A DNA stretch of 64,000 nt from Salticus scenicus. Lineage: Eukaryota; Arthropoda; Arachnida; Araneae; Salticidae. The first letter of the stretch is position 1; every line of letters starts with the position of its first letter. The notes beneath the pieces were generated by a model that saw only the letters and a list, made by a program, of their open reading frames with translations, made no database searches and was not told the DNA's origin. The DNA lies in NCBI GenBank assembly GCA_963930645.1, contig OZ005651.1, positions 332,587,527-332,651,526 on the forward strand, read 5' to 3'. Below are positions 1 through 12,089 of the stretch, piece by piece. The position numbers were made by a program, and so were the translations under genes.

Positions 1-292
1 ACCCAGAGTCTCTGTAAATTTACAGTAATTCTTAGTTAAAAGTGAATAATCGAGATTCTCAAACTTTATTCAGTATTTTTACCTAATTTTATTATTTAAT
101 TTTTTTAATTAAAATTAAAAATGACTGTTTCTACTTTAGAAGAAGCATTCTAAGTCCGAAATATATTCTCACCAATAATTAATTAAATTAATTCTAGTTA
201 TTAAAGTGAATATATAAAATAAGTTTTTTAACATCTCCGTTTATTTTTCTCTGTAATTTTACGTAAGACTTAAGATAATACATTTAACAGTG
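1..292 (-). mobile_element. MITE with CACTGTTAA ends (copy 1, cut by window edge)
   Basis: This is the reverse-oriented partner of the complete copy at 17240-17590. Shared blocks include the segment with TCTCTGTAAATTTACAG near position 10, GAGATTCTCAA near 53, ATATATTCTCACCAATAATT near 160, and ACGTAAGACTTAAGATAATA at 261-280. It ends in TTAACAGTG followed by TA (293-294), the expected TA target site. Relative to copy 2 it lacks about 30 bases just inside this end, and about 40 bases of the other end lie outside the window. No coding capacity. TA targets and CACTG termini suggest Tc1/mariner-type mobilisation, which is inference. Confidence 0.8.
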
Positions 293-849
293 TACTTGAT
301 TTGCCGGCGTGAAGATGTACTGCCCTTGGCATCCTAGTATACTGTAATTTGTTTGAATTAAATGCTTGTTAAATTGACATTGTTTAAAGGTGAAAGATAA
401 TTCTTATTGTTTGATAACTTTTCCCCCCGTCTAATATTACAAGATTTTGAGTTTCTAATGTAAAGTGTGATGTTTCATTCGACAGTAGTATCTTATCAAA
501 AAGTGTGTCGATCATCGTTACATCCTGCTCTTATTGCACCTATTTCCTGTTAGATAAAAGTAATCTTAGGTAAAATTGTAAACAGAATGCTGCGTGCAAG
601 ATGTCAAAATTAAATACATTTCAGGCGTCTGTTAACGATGACGAATATATAATTTTGTATGCTTAAAAATTGAGTGCTTAACACATAATATTTAATCTGT
701 AAAGTAATGCATATATGAATAAATTAAGTTCATCATTGTTAAAAATATGAAGAAATAATTTTGCTTTCAATTCCTTTGTGTGTCGGTCGCAATTAGTCTA
801 TATTGATAATAGTTAAATATAATTTTAAACATTTGTTAGCACGGATTCT

Positions 850-908
850 TTTCTTTCTTTTCTTTTCTTTTCTTTTCTTTTTTTTTCTTTTTTTTTTTTT
901 TTTTTTTA
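850..908. repeat. TTTTC microsatellite running into a T tract
   Basis: Five-base units TTTTC repeat several times and then degrade into a run of T. Confidence 0.9.
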
Positions 909-1137
909 TGAAACGGCAAAATAAATTATTTTGTATGAAGTTAATTTAGTAATGATCGTCCTAATATGACAAAAACATGCCAAATATCGTTTTATTAAAT
1001 TTTGGTGTTATGGTGAATTATTTACTTAAAAACAAATCTGTCTAAAACTAAAGTGTTACTTTAAATAATATTTTTAAAACACATTTATCTTTTTTATATG
1101 TTCAAAGAATAAATGGTAGAAAAATAAGTCAATTTTA

Positions 1138-1172
1138 TGAAAATAAATAAATAAATAAATAAATAAATAAAA
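1138..1172. repeat. AAAT microsatellite
   Basis: About eight consecutive AAAT units. Similar AAAT tracts occur at about 20214-20244, 32564-32597 and 44741-44767. Confidence 0.9.
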
Positions 1173-1820
1173 AATAAAAGTTATAAATAAATAACTAAAA
1201 GCAAAGAAATGATGTATCCACAGTATTTCTAGGACATAGGAAGATACCAGCGGAAACATATGTTTAATATATTTGTCTATGTAAAAAACATTTATGTTAA
1301 TTTTGGAACTTGTCTATTTTAAAAAATAAAAGTGCATTCGTTGTAGCCTTTAAAAATTAACTTTATTTGAATTTTAGATGTAAATGAAGATCGTTCCAAT
1401 TTCTTAATTTTTATATTTAGTTAGTTGATTGATATATGTATACAGAAATCAAGTAATATCAATTCAATTTTATAATATCAAAATGTATACGGAGCCTCTG
1501 TGAATTTGCCATTTGTCATATTATTACTTTTTTCACAATAGCCCCACAGTGTATTTTTTAAACTTGAGCATCAGTGTCTCAGTACAAATAAGGGAAAATT
1601 TCAAAGATATATATAATTTGTTCGATTAAAAAGAAATATACATAATTTTTTAAAACGTAGTAAAAGCCGAGCAACAGAAGAATTAAGACCCCTGAAACCA
1701 CATAGAACAAAAAGAATAAAATTTCATCAAATTAAAATTACCGATGAAGACTTTATTGTTAATTATTGAAATAATTTTATCTTTTGATTTTTGAAACAAT
1801 AAATTTTACTTATGATTATT

Positions 1821-1832
1821 TATATATATATA

Positions 1833-1889
<57 letters not shown>
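1821..1889. repeat. Compound TA / TG / GA microsatellite
   Basis: Three adjoining dinucleotide tracts: TA, then TG, then a long GA run. Confidence 0.95.
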
Positions 1890-1891
<2 letters not shown>

Positions 1892-2095
1892 CCATGTCAA
1901 ATTAACACAGCTAAAAACTTGACCCCCTCAGATTTTTATCAAATTTGACTCATTTGTTTGTTCTATAGAGAAATAAATTTATATTTATACCAATAAGTCC
2001 CTATCTCTTTCAGTTTTTGATATACAGTGCTGCAAAAATGGGTAAAAAATGCAAATTTCCGAAATTCTTCTACTACAAATGTACCCGTAATTTCT

Positions 2096-2735
2096 TTCCT
2101 AATTAATTTAGAGATTGGTATCATTAGAAAGCTTATAATACAGGCATTTAAATGATATATCACATGTATACATTTTTTAAATTTTTCATTTTAACGTCAA
2201 ACGTTTTGACCTTTAAACTTCAATATCTCAAAAAGTATACATTTAATTTTCATTTAAAAATTATGTTATTCTTACTTTTATTATCTATAATTACTGTAAG
2301 TTTCAACATGGTACGGCCATGGGATACTGAGTTATAAATTAAAATGTAACTCGAGCAGTATTTCCATATCAACATAACCTACGTTTTACAAAAAAATGGC
2401 CGTCCCTCATGTTGAAACTTACAATAATTATAGATAATAAACGTAATAATAACATATAATTTTTTAATGAAAATTAAATGTATACTTTTTGAGATATTGA
2501 AGTTTTAAGGTCAAACGTTTTGACCTTTAAATGAAAAATTTTAAAAATATATACATGTGATATATCATTTAAAAGCCTGTATTATAAGCTTTCTAATGAT
2601 ACCAATCTTAATCTCTAAGTTAATTAGGGAACAAAATATGGGAAAAACTTATAATATTTTAGTATGAAAATACTGATTTAGGGTTGCATATTAATTTATA
2701 ACTCAGCATCCCATGGCCGTCGCATGTTGAATTTT
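2096..2735. repeat. Rearranged foldback element (order A-B-A'-B')
   Basis: Arm A (about 2096-2320) recurs inverted as A' (about 2396-2632). For example, AATGATATATCACATGTATA on the left pairs with ATACATGTGATATATCATTT on the right, and GTAAGTTTCAACATG pairs with CATGTTGAAACTTAC. The inner segment B (about 2300-2372, with GGCCATGGGATACTGAGTTA) recurs inverted at about 2664-2735, outside A'. A simple palindrome would read A-B-B'-A', so the element has been rearranged or built from two overlapping inverted copies. The 61-residue frame at 2152-2337 lies in arm A and is not a gene. No transposase is seen. Confidence 0.8.
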
Positions 2736-3653
2736 GCAATATAGCGTTATATATATATATATATATATGTCATCAAATTATTTGTGATGATTATTGAAAA
2801 AAAAAATTTGTAATAGTAAAATATATACATTCAGATTATTCAGAGGTTTTATTTATACATATTTAGCTCCCTTTTGAAAAAAGCAGTGTGTTCGTGACTG
2901 TTTAATTTGGTTATTTTCTGAGCGTTAGATTAAAAATTGCAGATATTAACATTTTTTTCTCCTAAACATAGGAAGAAATTTAAATGATGATGATTTAAAA
3001 GTTAAAAAATGATTATCAAGCTTCTCGTAAACCTTTGTATGATTTCTTGCATTCCTGCAAGTTGTGGAATCAGTCAAGCTGTGATTAATGAGGAGTTAAG
3101 AGGATATTATGCCTTTTCTGATGATAAGCATTTTGAGGATTAACAAAGTAATCCCTCACAATTCCGATTTTAATTAATGGAATGCTGCTGAAAGTAAAAG
3201 TCCCTATCTTGAGGAATTTTGCTATACAGTAATGTAATGAGGCAGAAAATTAAAAAATCGTAATCGGTAAAAATTTTAATTAAAATGGTTAATAAAAAAT
3301 TTATTCATCATAGAAATTCATTTATCTAAAATAATTTGAGGACAAAATCAAAATTCAAAATTTTAAATAATTGATACATTTATCATATTTTTTTCTCCTA
3401 TTCAATTATTTTCTTAATAATTGAATATTTTAAACAAAAATTAAGTTTTGATTCAGTTTCTATTTTATTTAATTTTACGATTTTCCATCAAATTACAATT
3501 GATTTCCCATAAAGTAATGAGTATCACTCTTGTGTAAATATAAATTAACATAATTGTCAATTTCACTGGCAGGCTGCTTCCTCCTAGTCTGTTACCTAGA
3601 CTTCAGATGCCGAGTTCCAATCCTTTTTTCAGGTCTGATGTTCGGAATCAATT
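2736..3653. other. AT-rich DNA, no gene seen
   Basis: A short TA tract at about 2749-2767 and no convincing repeat structure. A 43-codon frame starting near 3008 has mixed composition but nothing recognisable. Confidence 0.6.
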
Positions 3654-3657
3654 TTAA

Positions 3658-3729
3658 CCCTTTATAGTCCACTGCCCAGTGGCACTGGCATTGTATTTCG
3701 GTTGACTAGGTTCAGTGGACTACAAAGGT
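3658..3729. mobile_element. 72-bp palindromic mini-element in a TTAA site
   Basis: TTAA (3654-3657) is followed by CCCTTTATAGTCCACTG; the other end reads CAGTGGACTACAAAGG then TTTAA, so the two halves pair as a hairpin. TTAA sites with a CCC-type terminus are typical of piggyBac-related elements. It is too small to code and looks like a terminal-repeat-only relic. A second, inverted, incomplete copy lies about 30 bases downstream. Confidence 0.6.
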
Positions 3730-3764
3730 TTAAGTGCATTTGTAGCTAAAATGTCATAATTTAA

Positions 3765-3827
3765 CTCTCTGCAGTCCAGTAGACCTATTCAACCGAAATG
3801 CAATGTGCAGTACCACTGAACAATTGT
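3765..3827. mobile_element. Inverted partial copy of the 72-bp palindromic element
   Basis: TTAA at 3761-3764 is followed by CTCTCTGCAGTCCAG. ATTCAACCGAAATGCAATG matches the reverse complement of the TTTCGGTTGACTAGG region in the element at 3658-3729. The far terminal repeat is missing. Confidence 0.55.
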
Positions 3828-5077
3828 CCGCCAAATGTTAAGCTGTAGGCTTCTGTCTATAATTAGCCTCAGTGTGCAACAAATTTCCATAGAGCGAGAA
3901 TCCGAAATCCTGTTCTGCTGTTTTTTCTTAAAATTGTTAATTAATAGATCTGGTTTCTTTACATTAGTGTATTTCATCCACTGATAAATTTTTCTAAATC
4001 TTATTGGTCATTGGTGTTTCAGTGATCTTGTATCTGTTGCTTGGCTTCTACTATGCTTAATAGATCATCTTTATTTTATATATATACATAATATAGTTAA
4101 TATATGGTAAAGCACATCCAGGAGCAAGTGGTTCGGGCTATAACATAGAAATCGTCAGTCAGGGCTTGCAGCTTCCCACCTAATGGTAACTTTTCAGTAG
4201 TCATAACTGAACATCACAGTGCAGCGATGTATTATTAGTCTTTTAAATATTTAAATGAATTCCGGCTTCCCTTTATGCGACATAAAAATTTTAGTTCATA
4301 ATTCTTGAGTCCAAAATGGCAAAACTTTTCTAATAAATGACTATCTTGGGAAAAAAAATGTTCATTGTTTTTGCGAGCTTTCTTTTGATTTCCTTTAAAT
4401 ATGATTACATAAAATGCATTTCTGGCACTTATCCATTAGTTCATCTAGTTTTCTCTTGTTTTGTATTCTATTTTTATTGGCAAGGAGAACATTCGAAATG
4501 TAGTAAATGAGAGAAAAAAAAATCTTGGCAAAATATGTACGCGCACTTCAGGAATTTAAATGTTCTTCAGATGACTAACTCATTTTAGGTATCGAGGGAA
4601 AGGATAAGAATTTTTTGAACATAATGTTTCAGGGCAGCTGAAATTTATCGAACATCAATCGACCTTTCTTTTGGTGAAATGAAGGTCATGAAGGACCCGA
4701 AGCCAACCCCTCCGTGAACCTCGATCATTTATCAGTTGCTACTGCTGGATTCTTTGGGTTATTACTAGGCACCTTGTTACTTCAGAGAGTTAGTAGGGTT
4801 TCTTTGATATAAAAATAATCTTAAATTTTATTACTAAAAGCCTTTTATTTTAAAATCAAGAGGAAAATATTTATTTTCCCTATATTTAAAGAAAGCTTTA
4901 AATATAGGTAACTCATGGTGAAAAATCAACGTGTTTTTCTGCAATTTAAGGTAATTTATATATCATAATTTGTCTTATTGAAATTTACCTTCATTGAATT
5001 TTATAAACCAAACGATTTGCAATTTCTTAAGCCAAAGCCATTCATTTTTAAGTAAGTAAATAAATATTCATTTAATA
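3828..5077. other. AT-rich DNA, no gene seen
   Basis: No reading frame of interest and no clear repeat apart from short A/T runs. GGGTTATTACTAGGCACCTT around 4757 is less AT-rich than its surroundings but matches nothing I recognise. Confidence 0.6.
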
Positions 5078-6727
5078 GGGGAGGACGGGCACAGTGGACC
5101 CACCCCTATTTACATTTATTAATGTTCAACTCTTTTAGTTCATATGGATACTCATGTATGGCAGCATGGTATTAGTTGTATGCAGCCAAAAAAACCACAT
5201 GGGAAACAGTAAGGTAACCATTTTGAGCAGTTTTTATGTTTTGTGTTGCTCAAAGTAATTTTTCCACATTGAAGTTTTTAAAATTTTATAAAGATTGAAC
5301 TAGTTACTATAAATACTATATAGCTGTTAATGGAAGGCAAGATATTACTGTTTTTAAATTTCCAAAAATTATTAGCATATTTATAGTCTATATTTTATTA
5401 TTTGTTTTACTCTGGCACGGGACACAGTGGACCGCCTCTATATATGGGGCACAGCGGACCACCTTCAATGTGCCTAAAAGTACAAATTAGATTTAACACT
5501 TATATTTGTTTTAGTTAAATTTTTAGATACAAATATAATGTAAAGTATTAATGTCTAAAAATAATAAATATCTGAATAGTAATATAATAATTATTAATAT
5601 CTGAATTTATTAACTATTTGAATTATATAGCATTAATAAAAGAAAAAATATCTAATTTAATAAATGGTAGGAATAATTTATTATTGTTGTCTTTAGAGAT
5701 CACATGCGAAAAGCAAAAGAAGTAGCTTAATATATTTTAGTTAAATTTATCCTACAAATATAATGTAAATTAATTATATCTCAAAATATTTTTAAAAATA
5801 TTAAACATTTGAATAGTTGTATAATATTTATTAATATCTGAATTAAAAAAAAAAATATTTGATTTATATAATAGTAATAAAAGAATGAAAAACAATATCT
5901 ATTTTAACTTAAGAAATTTTCTTACTGAGATTTGATTTTTTATTTGTTTATTTTAATTTAGTTTTGGTAATTTTATATCACGAAAATGCTTGAATTATGT
6001 TCTTTAGACTAGAATAGTATAAAAAAACTAATTTCAGAGAGAGAGAGAGAGGGAGGGGGGAGAAAAAAGAAAGGAATTTATATTAATATAATATAAACAA
6101 AAGAAGTTGGTCCACTGTACCCCGGTGATGGGGCACAGTAGTCCACTTCGTGAGTGCTCACAATTTATTTTTTCATTCATAATATATTGGAAATATTGTT
6201 ATAAAAAAAATTGAGACATGCCAAAGAGGGCTTAGAGATTGTTTGCTAATTTTTTCAAGTACATTGCTTTTCTCTTTTTTTTTGTGGGGGGAAAAAAGTG
6301 TAAAAGTGGTCCATTGTCAGGACTCGATCCAGGCAAAAATTGGGACCCTTTTGCTGCTCCTTCACAAAATACAAAACTCTAAAATGGGCCCCTTCACAAA
6401 ATTCAAATTCAGAAAATGGGTCTCTTCACAAAATTCAGATTTATAAAAACAGCCTTTCACAAAATTTTGTTTTATAAAAATACTTTTGTAAAATTTTTCC
6501 ATGTTTACTGTATTATTTTTAATGAGTGTCTATACATTTGTTTAATAAAATGCTATTAACTTGATATTAAACATTAGCTAGAGTAACTGCTAAAATGAAA
6601 GGTTTCTAGCGACAGTTCTTTTTTTCACAAAAATAAATAAAAATTTCACAAAAATAATTGGTTTTCACAAAAATGGGCCCCAAAAATTAAAACTTGGATC
6701 AATCCCTGATTGTGCCCCGACCTCCCC
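5078..6727. mobile_element. Non-autonomous TIR element, GGGGAGG ends, TA target
   Basis: Left end: TA then GGGGAGGACGGGCACAGTGG. Right end: ATTGTGCCCCGACCTCCCC then TA. Read inward, the two ends match, giving terminal inverted repeats of about 20 bases. The motif GGCACAGTGGACC, or its complement, recurs at about 5091, 5421, 5452, 6107 and 6130, so the element contains subterminal repeats. No transposase frame survives. An unrelated 391-bp element (6318-6708) sits just inside the right end. A degenerate relative lies at 28230-28447. Confidence 0.7.
6318..6708. mobile_element. TIR element with CAGGGATYGATCC ends, 5-bp target duplication (copy A)
   Basis: Begins CAGGACTCGATCC and ends GGATCAATCCCTG. 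It is flanked on both sides by ATTGT (6313-6317 and 6709-6713), a perfect 5-bp duplication. The interior repeats the phrase CTTCACAAAATTCA several times (about 6360-6460), and CACAAAAAT recurs near the right end. It is inserted in the right terminal repeat region of the element at 5078-6727, so it is younger than that copy. Other members: 22683-22995, 28803-29141, 33742-34250. Confidence 0.8.
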
Positions 6728-6763
6728 TATATGAGAAGAAAAAGGAGGATTTTGCAGGGATTC

Positions 6764-6799
<36 letters not shown>

Positions 6800-7398
6800 C
6801 GCCCATTTTCGATTTTAGCGAAGTGCTTGGTTCAGAAGAGTTACAGGAAGATGTGTAAATTTTCAAAAATTGAACCAATGGTGGTTAATTTATAAAAATA
6901 TTTTTGTTTGAAACTTACACTCTTGCAAGGTCTGATTAGATGCTTCTACAACATTATTTTATTAAGGCAATTCATAGAATAGGTTATGGAGAAAATAATA
7001 TAAGAGGGACTCTTCTACATATCGTAGGCGACAGTTCAAACCCCATATTATGCAAATTATTCATTACCTAATGTACTTTTTAAAATTCAGTTTTCATATT
7101 TAAAAAAAAAATCATAACCGTTAAAATGATTCTCATTTTCAAAGAGTTAATATTTTAATATTCCATTTTAAAGCTCCAAAATACAAAAAAAAAAGTGCTT
7201 TTTTTTTTAACATTTTGTAGTTTAGTTTAAAAATGAAAATATTATTATTATTATTATTATTATTATTTTTTTTTTGGGGGGGGGAGTAAAGGAAAATCAA
7301 TTTAACGGTTGTGAATTTTCTAAATGGGAAAATGGAATACCAAAATACTCATTGGGTAATGAGTAACTTTCATGGGCTGCCAGCCGCATTAGTTGATA
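6728..7398. other. AT-rich DNA, no gene seen
   Basis: Contains a poly-A run near 6771-6799 and an ATT repeat with T and G runs near 7240-7285. Nothing else stands out. Confidence 0.6.
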
Positions 7399-8395
7399 TA
7401 GAGGTCTGCCGGGCCTGGGTCGGGCTCGGGGTTAATATTTGTATCCTCGGGACACTTTTTTTTTTTTTTTTGTGTATACCCGGGACGGGACGGGCAGGTT
7501 TTTTCCCCTCTTATTTCTCTTTAATTAACAAAGAAGGTAAATGATAAAAATCTTTCATTAGTTATTTATTTTGCATAATTTTATAAATTAGTATGTCATA
7601 TGAAATTTTGTTCTGTAAGAAAGTGTTTATAACTTCAACTTGATTGTCTGACTTTGCCTGTTCACATTCTAATTTCCACAAATATATTTAGCATGTTTCG
7701 AAACCGATTGGTCACAATAGCAGGTTTCTTATTCAAAATCATGTGCATGACGTTGGTACTAATTTGCGCACAAATACAAACCAAAAATATTAGATACGTT
7801 AGTCTATTAGCTTTATATCCTATAATCCGTAGAGTCTAGGGAATATGAAGCACCACCATCCAACTTTACATCCAAATTACACTGAAGAGTAGACTATGCT
7901 GCCCACTATGATATCCAAAGAAAACTAATTTCTATTTACAAAATCAAAGCTGAATTTTAAGGTGTCCCAAGGTGCCCCACTCTCCTTCTAGTATTAACCA
8001 TTTTTAATACTTTCCTACATTGTTTGATGTACTTTTCGGTCTGCCTTTCTGTCAGTCCGTAATAATGAATATCTGTTTATATGTAATTGTCTTCTAAAAA
8101 ATCAGTAGTTTTGTTAATGGATAATCTATTGTCTGGCAATATAATAAAACCTGAAAAATAGATAGATAGTAAAAAAATACATAGAAATGCATGTTTTTTT
8201 TTTTTATTGGCCAGGCAAGGTCGGGCCTGATTTTATCAATTTTTGTACTGGTTGGGCCGAGACATACATTTCTAAACAATGAATGGACCGGACCAGGGAC
8301 GAACTTTTAGTTGCTATACAGGGCCGGGCTGTGTAAGCAAAGATTTTGTACGGACCGGGCCCGGGTCTCAAAATTTCGGCCTGTGCAGACCTCTA
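7399..8395. mobile_element. hAT-like non-autonomous element, TAGAGGTCTGC ends
   Basis: Left end TAGAGGTCTGCCGGGCCTGG; right end GGCCTGTGCAGACCTCTA. Both ends continue into unusually GC-rich subterminal stretches (CCGGGCCTGGGTCGGGCTCG on the left; GGACCGGGCCCGGGTCTC on the right), in sharp contrast with the AT-rich middle. Short frames at 7311-7544 and 8311-8562 arise only because the GC-rich ends lack stops. I see no clean target duplication, so assignment to hAT rests on the style of the termini and is tentative. Confidence 0.6.
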
Positions 8396-10784
8396 AGGTG
8401 AAACATTCCTTCAAACTCAGAAGTTGTTTGGAATATTGCCCTGGTATATACATATTTGTAATATCTTTCCCTGCAAAGGAAGCTCCTAAATATCTTGGAA
8501 CTTTTGTAGTTTTCCAGTGTTCAACTGTACCTGCTCCAATCGCTCCTATTTCAGGATTATAAGTGTCGAATTATAAGTCGCTAACACTTGCTGAAAAAAA
8601 TATTTTTATAGAATTGAGTAAAATTAGCTAATTTTATTTTTGTAAATGTCCAAACAAACTCGTTTGTTTCAGCTAAGACTATGTTTAGATAGAACTGAAA
8701 CTATTAAATTTATTTGTAAATGAGAATGGCTATACTGTCATTTCTTTTGTTTAAAAAAAAAAAAAAAAAAAAAAAGTTAAATTTTATATACTGTGAATTT
8801 TCAGTTATCGATTTTGCATTTAGAAGAAAGTATGTATGTTATAAAAAAAGAGAAACGCCAAACTTAAAATATGTTATCGTATTTGGAAATATAGCATTAT
8901 GAGATTTTGATGGCATCCCATTTTCGTTTGGGTAAGAATAGTTTATGCAAAACATACATTCAGATTCTTTATTTGCTGCCGAGTTTTTATGACTGCATTT
9001 TAAAGAAGTGATATAAAAATATACTGATATCTAGTATTTTTTATTTAGAGGCAAGCCGTGGCTTAAAAATTCAGCCAATTTTCATTTATAAATGTCTTCT
9101 GAATCTATATTAACCTGATTTGAGTTATACCTACCTAGCAACTATTGGAAACTTTATCGATAGTATATTCTGTACAACGATATGTAGAAAATTGACTCCA
9201 GAAAACTGTTACTATAGATATTACGATGAGTAAAATTTTTTAAAGCAAATATCATAAATTGCAAAAGCAAGTTTTGGATTTAAGTAATTAAGCGAACCTT
9301 TATCAGGGGAAAAAGAGTAGGCACAACTGCAGCTTAAAAGCAGCAACGCTTGTTTTGCACAGCATGCTGCAATCGTATCCCCTTTTTCTTTCCCTCACCA
9401 CCTAATCAATGGCTTGGTCATAGTTATTTTGATCCAAAACAATTGTTACAAATTTATAGTATTTGCTTACAGAATTTTCATTCATCATTTCTCATCACCG
9501 ATAATTTTGGAAATTTCACTGCAAATAGATATTGAAAAAGGACTTTTATGTTAAAATTTATCAATCCATGGAAATATAAACATAAAGCCTATATATATAT
9601 TCAGGACTTTTGATTAAAAAAAAAAAAAAATAAAAAAATAAATACACATTTACTATTGAATTTATTATCAGAAAATATAAAATCGAAAACTTTAGCTTTT
9701 ACGGCGACAAAATATTTTTAAGTATCAAAAGAGCTTTCTTGCACATGTGTTAAAATTTTCCTTTCGCATTAAAAATTTTTTCCATGTTTCGGAGGGGCTG
9801 TCCACTCTCGACCATAACAGGATTAATAGGCTGTTATCAAACAACATAAGCAAAACAAATATCGCATGTCATCTAATTCTGGAGCTTATCTAGAATCGAT
9901 ATGCTATAAATAGGATTATCTGTCAGCAAAGAAAACATCACTGTCAACAATTTTTTTCTCCAAATCAATTTGTTTGGTTTATGTTGCTATTTCCAAATAC
10001 ATTATACTATGTATATATATTCTTTTTCCTTCAATGTTTTTTGGCCATTCTTATTTCTATAAGGCAATATATTTAAAATCAAAAATGAGAAAATAACACA
10101 TATTAATCTGTATACTTTTAAACATACGACTTCTTTTGTATACTAGTTAGAAAATTGGTTAATGTAAAAAGAGATCAAAAGAATCCTGATTCAGGTACAA
10201 CTGTTCGTAATAAGTTGAAATCCAATCAAGATAAAATCGTATAATTTGAATAAAATAAGTGTGTTCTATATAACGATTAATGTTATTGTTATAGTTGGTA
10301 CTTAAGGACTAATTTGAAATAGATAAATCGCAATTGTCTGTGTGAGCATTTGTTTATTATAATTGCATTTTAACGATATTTATATACTTAATGTTACTAT
10401 AATACTCAGTTTTTATTGAAAAATGAGTAGCTATAACAATTGTTACGTGGAGTTCATTAAAAAGAATAGATGACGTGTGTTCAGAGTTCATGCTTGCCTG
10501 CTTATAGGTGCCGGTCTGCTTTAATGTGCAAAAACTGATCATCGAGCGACAGCCCCAAATCATTCTACGCATATTGCCATAATTTCCTAAATAGTTATTT
10601 AGCTTTTCTTTGACGTACATAATTTCATGAAATATTAAACTGTTTGCAGACACAATTCCTCACCCAGCGAATACAGTAGGATTAGCCTAAAACGAGTCTG
10701 TATTTAATGTGATTTCTGGTTTAACGAGAGAAATTATTTTGTTTGGTATAATTATATAAATATATCGGAGTATATTCTTTTAGT

Positions 10785-10821
<37 letters not shown>

Positions 10822-12089
10822 ATATATTTATTGCTCGGGAGAAATAAATATGAAATCATTAAATAATTGCAGAAATAATTAAATATTTTTTAAAAATGAA
10901 AAATGCAGTTTCCTTATAATTTCCTCCTATTAACTTTTGCGAAGAAAAAAAGAGAACAAACGTTCTTTAAAATTGCGTACAAACGATGAGTGACAATAAT
11001 ATTGATTGTGATGTTTTAACGTCCGACACTCTCCCTCTCTAAAAATATTATCACAGAAGGGATGTAAAAACTCAGGAACAAAAGAAAGTAAATGACTGTA
11101 ATGACTCGTAATGAAAACCTATATTTAAAACAGAAACATATATTTGTGCTGCAAGGTCGCTAGAAAATCAAGAACTTTTTTATTCGAACATTGGGAAATA
11201 CAGATGATAAAACATTTAAATGCATTAAGCGTTTTACGCTGAAAAATAATTACAATTTTGTAAATTCAAACAATCAGTGTCGGCTAAATATATTTTTACT
11301 TTTAAATTAGAGATCATTAAACAATCACATAAATTAATTTCATTTTATTATTATTATTATTATTTAAATTTTCTTTCGTAATTGAGTCTTATTTCTTCAT
11401 GTGATATATTCGAAAAGGTTTTCACTCGCTCGCGCGCGTGCATACACGCATATTACATAGTTTCCAGTTCTTATATGAAATATATGTATTCACTTATATG
11501 ATATATGTACAAATTTGAATTCAGATTTGTAGAGTGATCTTATTTAACGAGCAATTCTTTGTGTCGAAAGTTCCTCATTAAAAACAGGTCCTATTGTTTC
11601 ATAGTTACAATAGACAGATTAATAATAATATTCTTGTACTATAAATATTAAAACTGCCTTATTCTGTTCTTAACTTTGTTATTATAATTATTATTTTTCA
11701 ATTTACATTGGTTATAAAATTTTTGATTGAAATTCTTGCGGATTAATATTTTTTTTTCCTTAATCATTTAGCTCCATTTTTCTTCGCTTTTGCTTCTTTT
11801 ATTTATTTTTAGTGTCTTATTTAATTTTTTTTTTTTTTTTTTTGTGATGACAAATAAGTGTTATCTGTTTATATTGAGCTGATCTGCTTTTCGTCGTGTT
11901 TCTGATAAAGTATTTACTTTTAGCACATATTAAAAAAAGAAAGGGAAAAAGGGGATAATAGTGCTTGACTTTAGGAGTTGTAAACAGAAATTATTTGAAG
12001 AATATGATACGCCAGTTATAATTAAAATATATGCTGTGTAATTAAAATAATTATAAGATAAAATTTTTTTTTATAAACCATGTTTTTAA
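8396..12089. other. AT-rich DNA, no gene seen
   Basis: About 3.7 kb with poly-A/T runs (8752-8774, 9614-9630, 10786-10817, 11828-11842) and a short CGCGCG tract near 11430. The longest frame is 98 residues on the minus strand (10357-10653). Its composition is mixed, but it shows no recognisable domain and no splice or coding context. I cannot call a gene here. Confidence 0.55.

Larger units (their letters stand above)
295..1820. other. AT-rich DNA, no gene seen
   Basis: Holds only simple repeats (a TTTTC/T tract at about 850-908 and an AAAT tract at 1138-1172). The 61-residue reading frame across the AAAT tract (1074-1259, - strand) is low-complexity and is not supported as a gene. Confidence 0.7.

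Noticed and set aside
3008..3139. 43-codon frame with balanced composition
   Set aside because: Too short and unrecognised to support.
5078..6727. Left and right halves as two separate elements
   Set aside because: The matching terminal repeats with TA at both edges and the repeated GCACAGTGGACC words support one element with a nested insertion.
7399..8395. GC-rich ends as a CpG-island promoter
   Set aside because: The GC-rich stretches are inverted terminal regions of one element, and no gene follows.
10357..10653. 98-codon minus-strand frame of mixed composition
   Set aside because: No domain, no neighbouring exon and no transcription signal visible. In AT-rich DNA of this length a frame this long can occur by chance.
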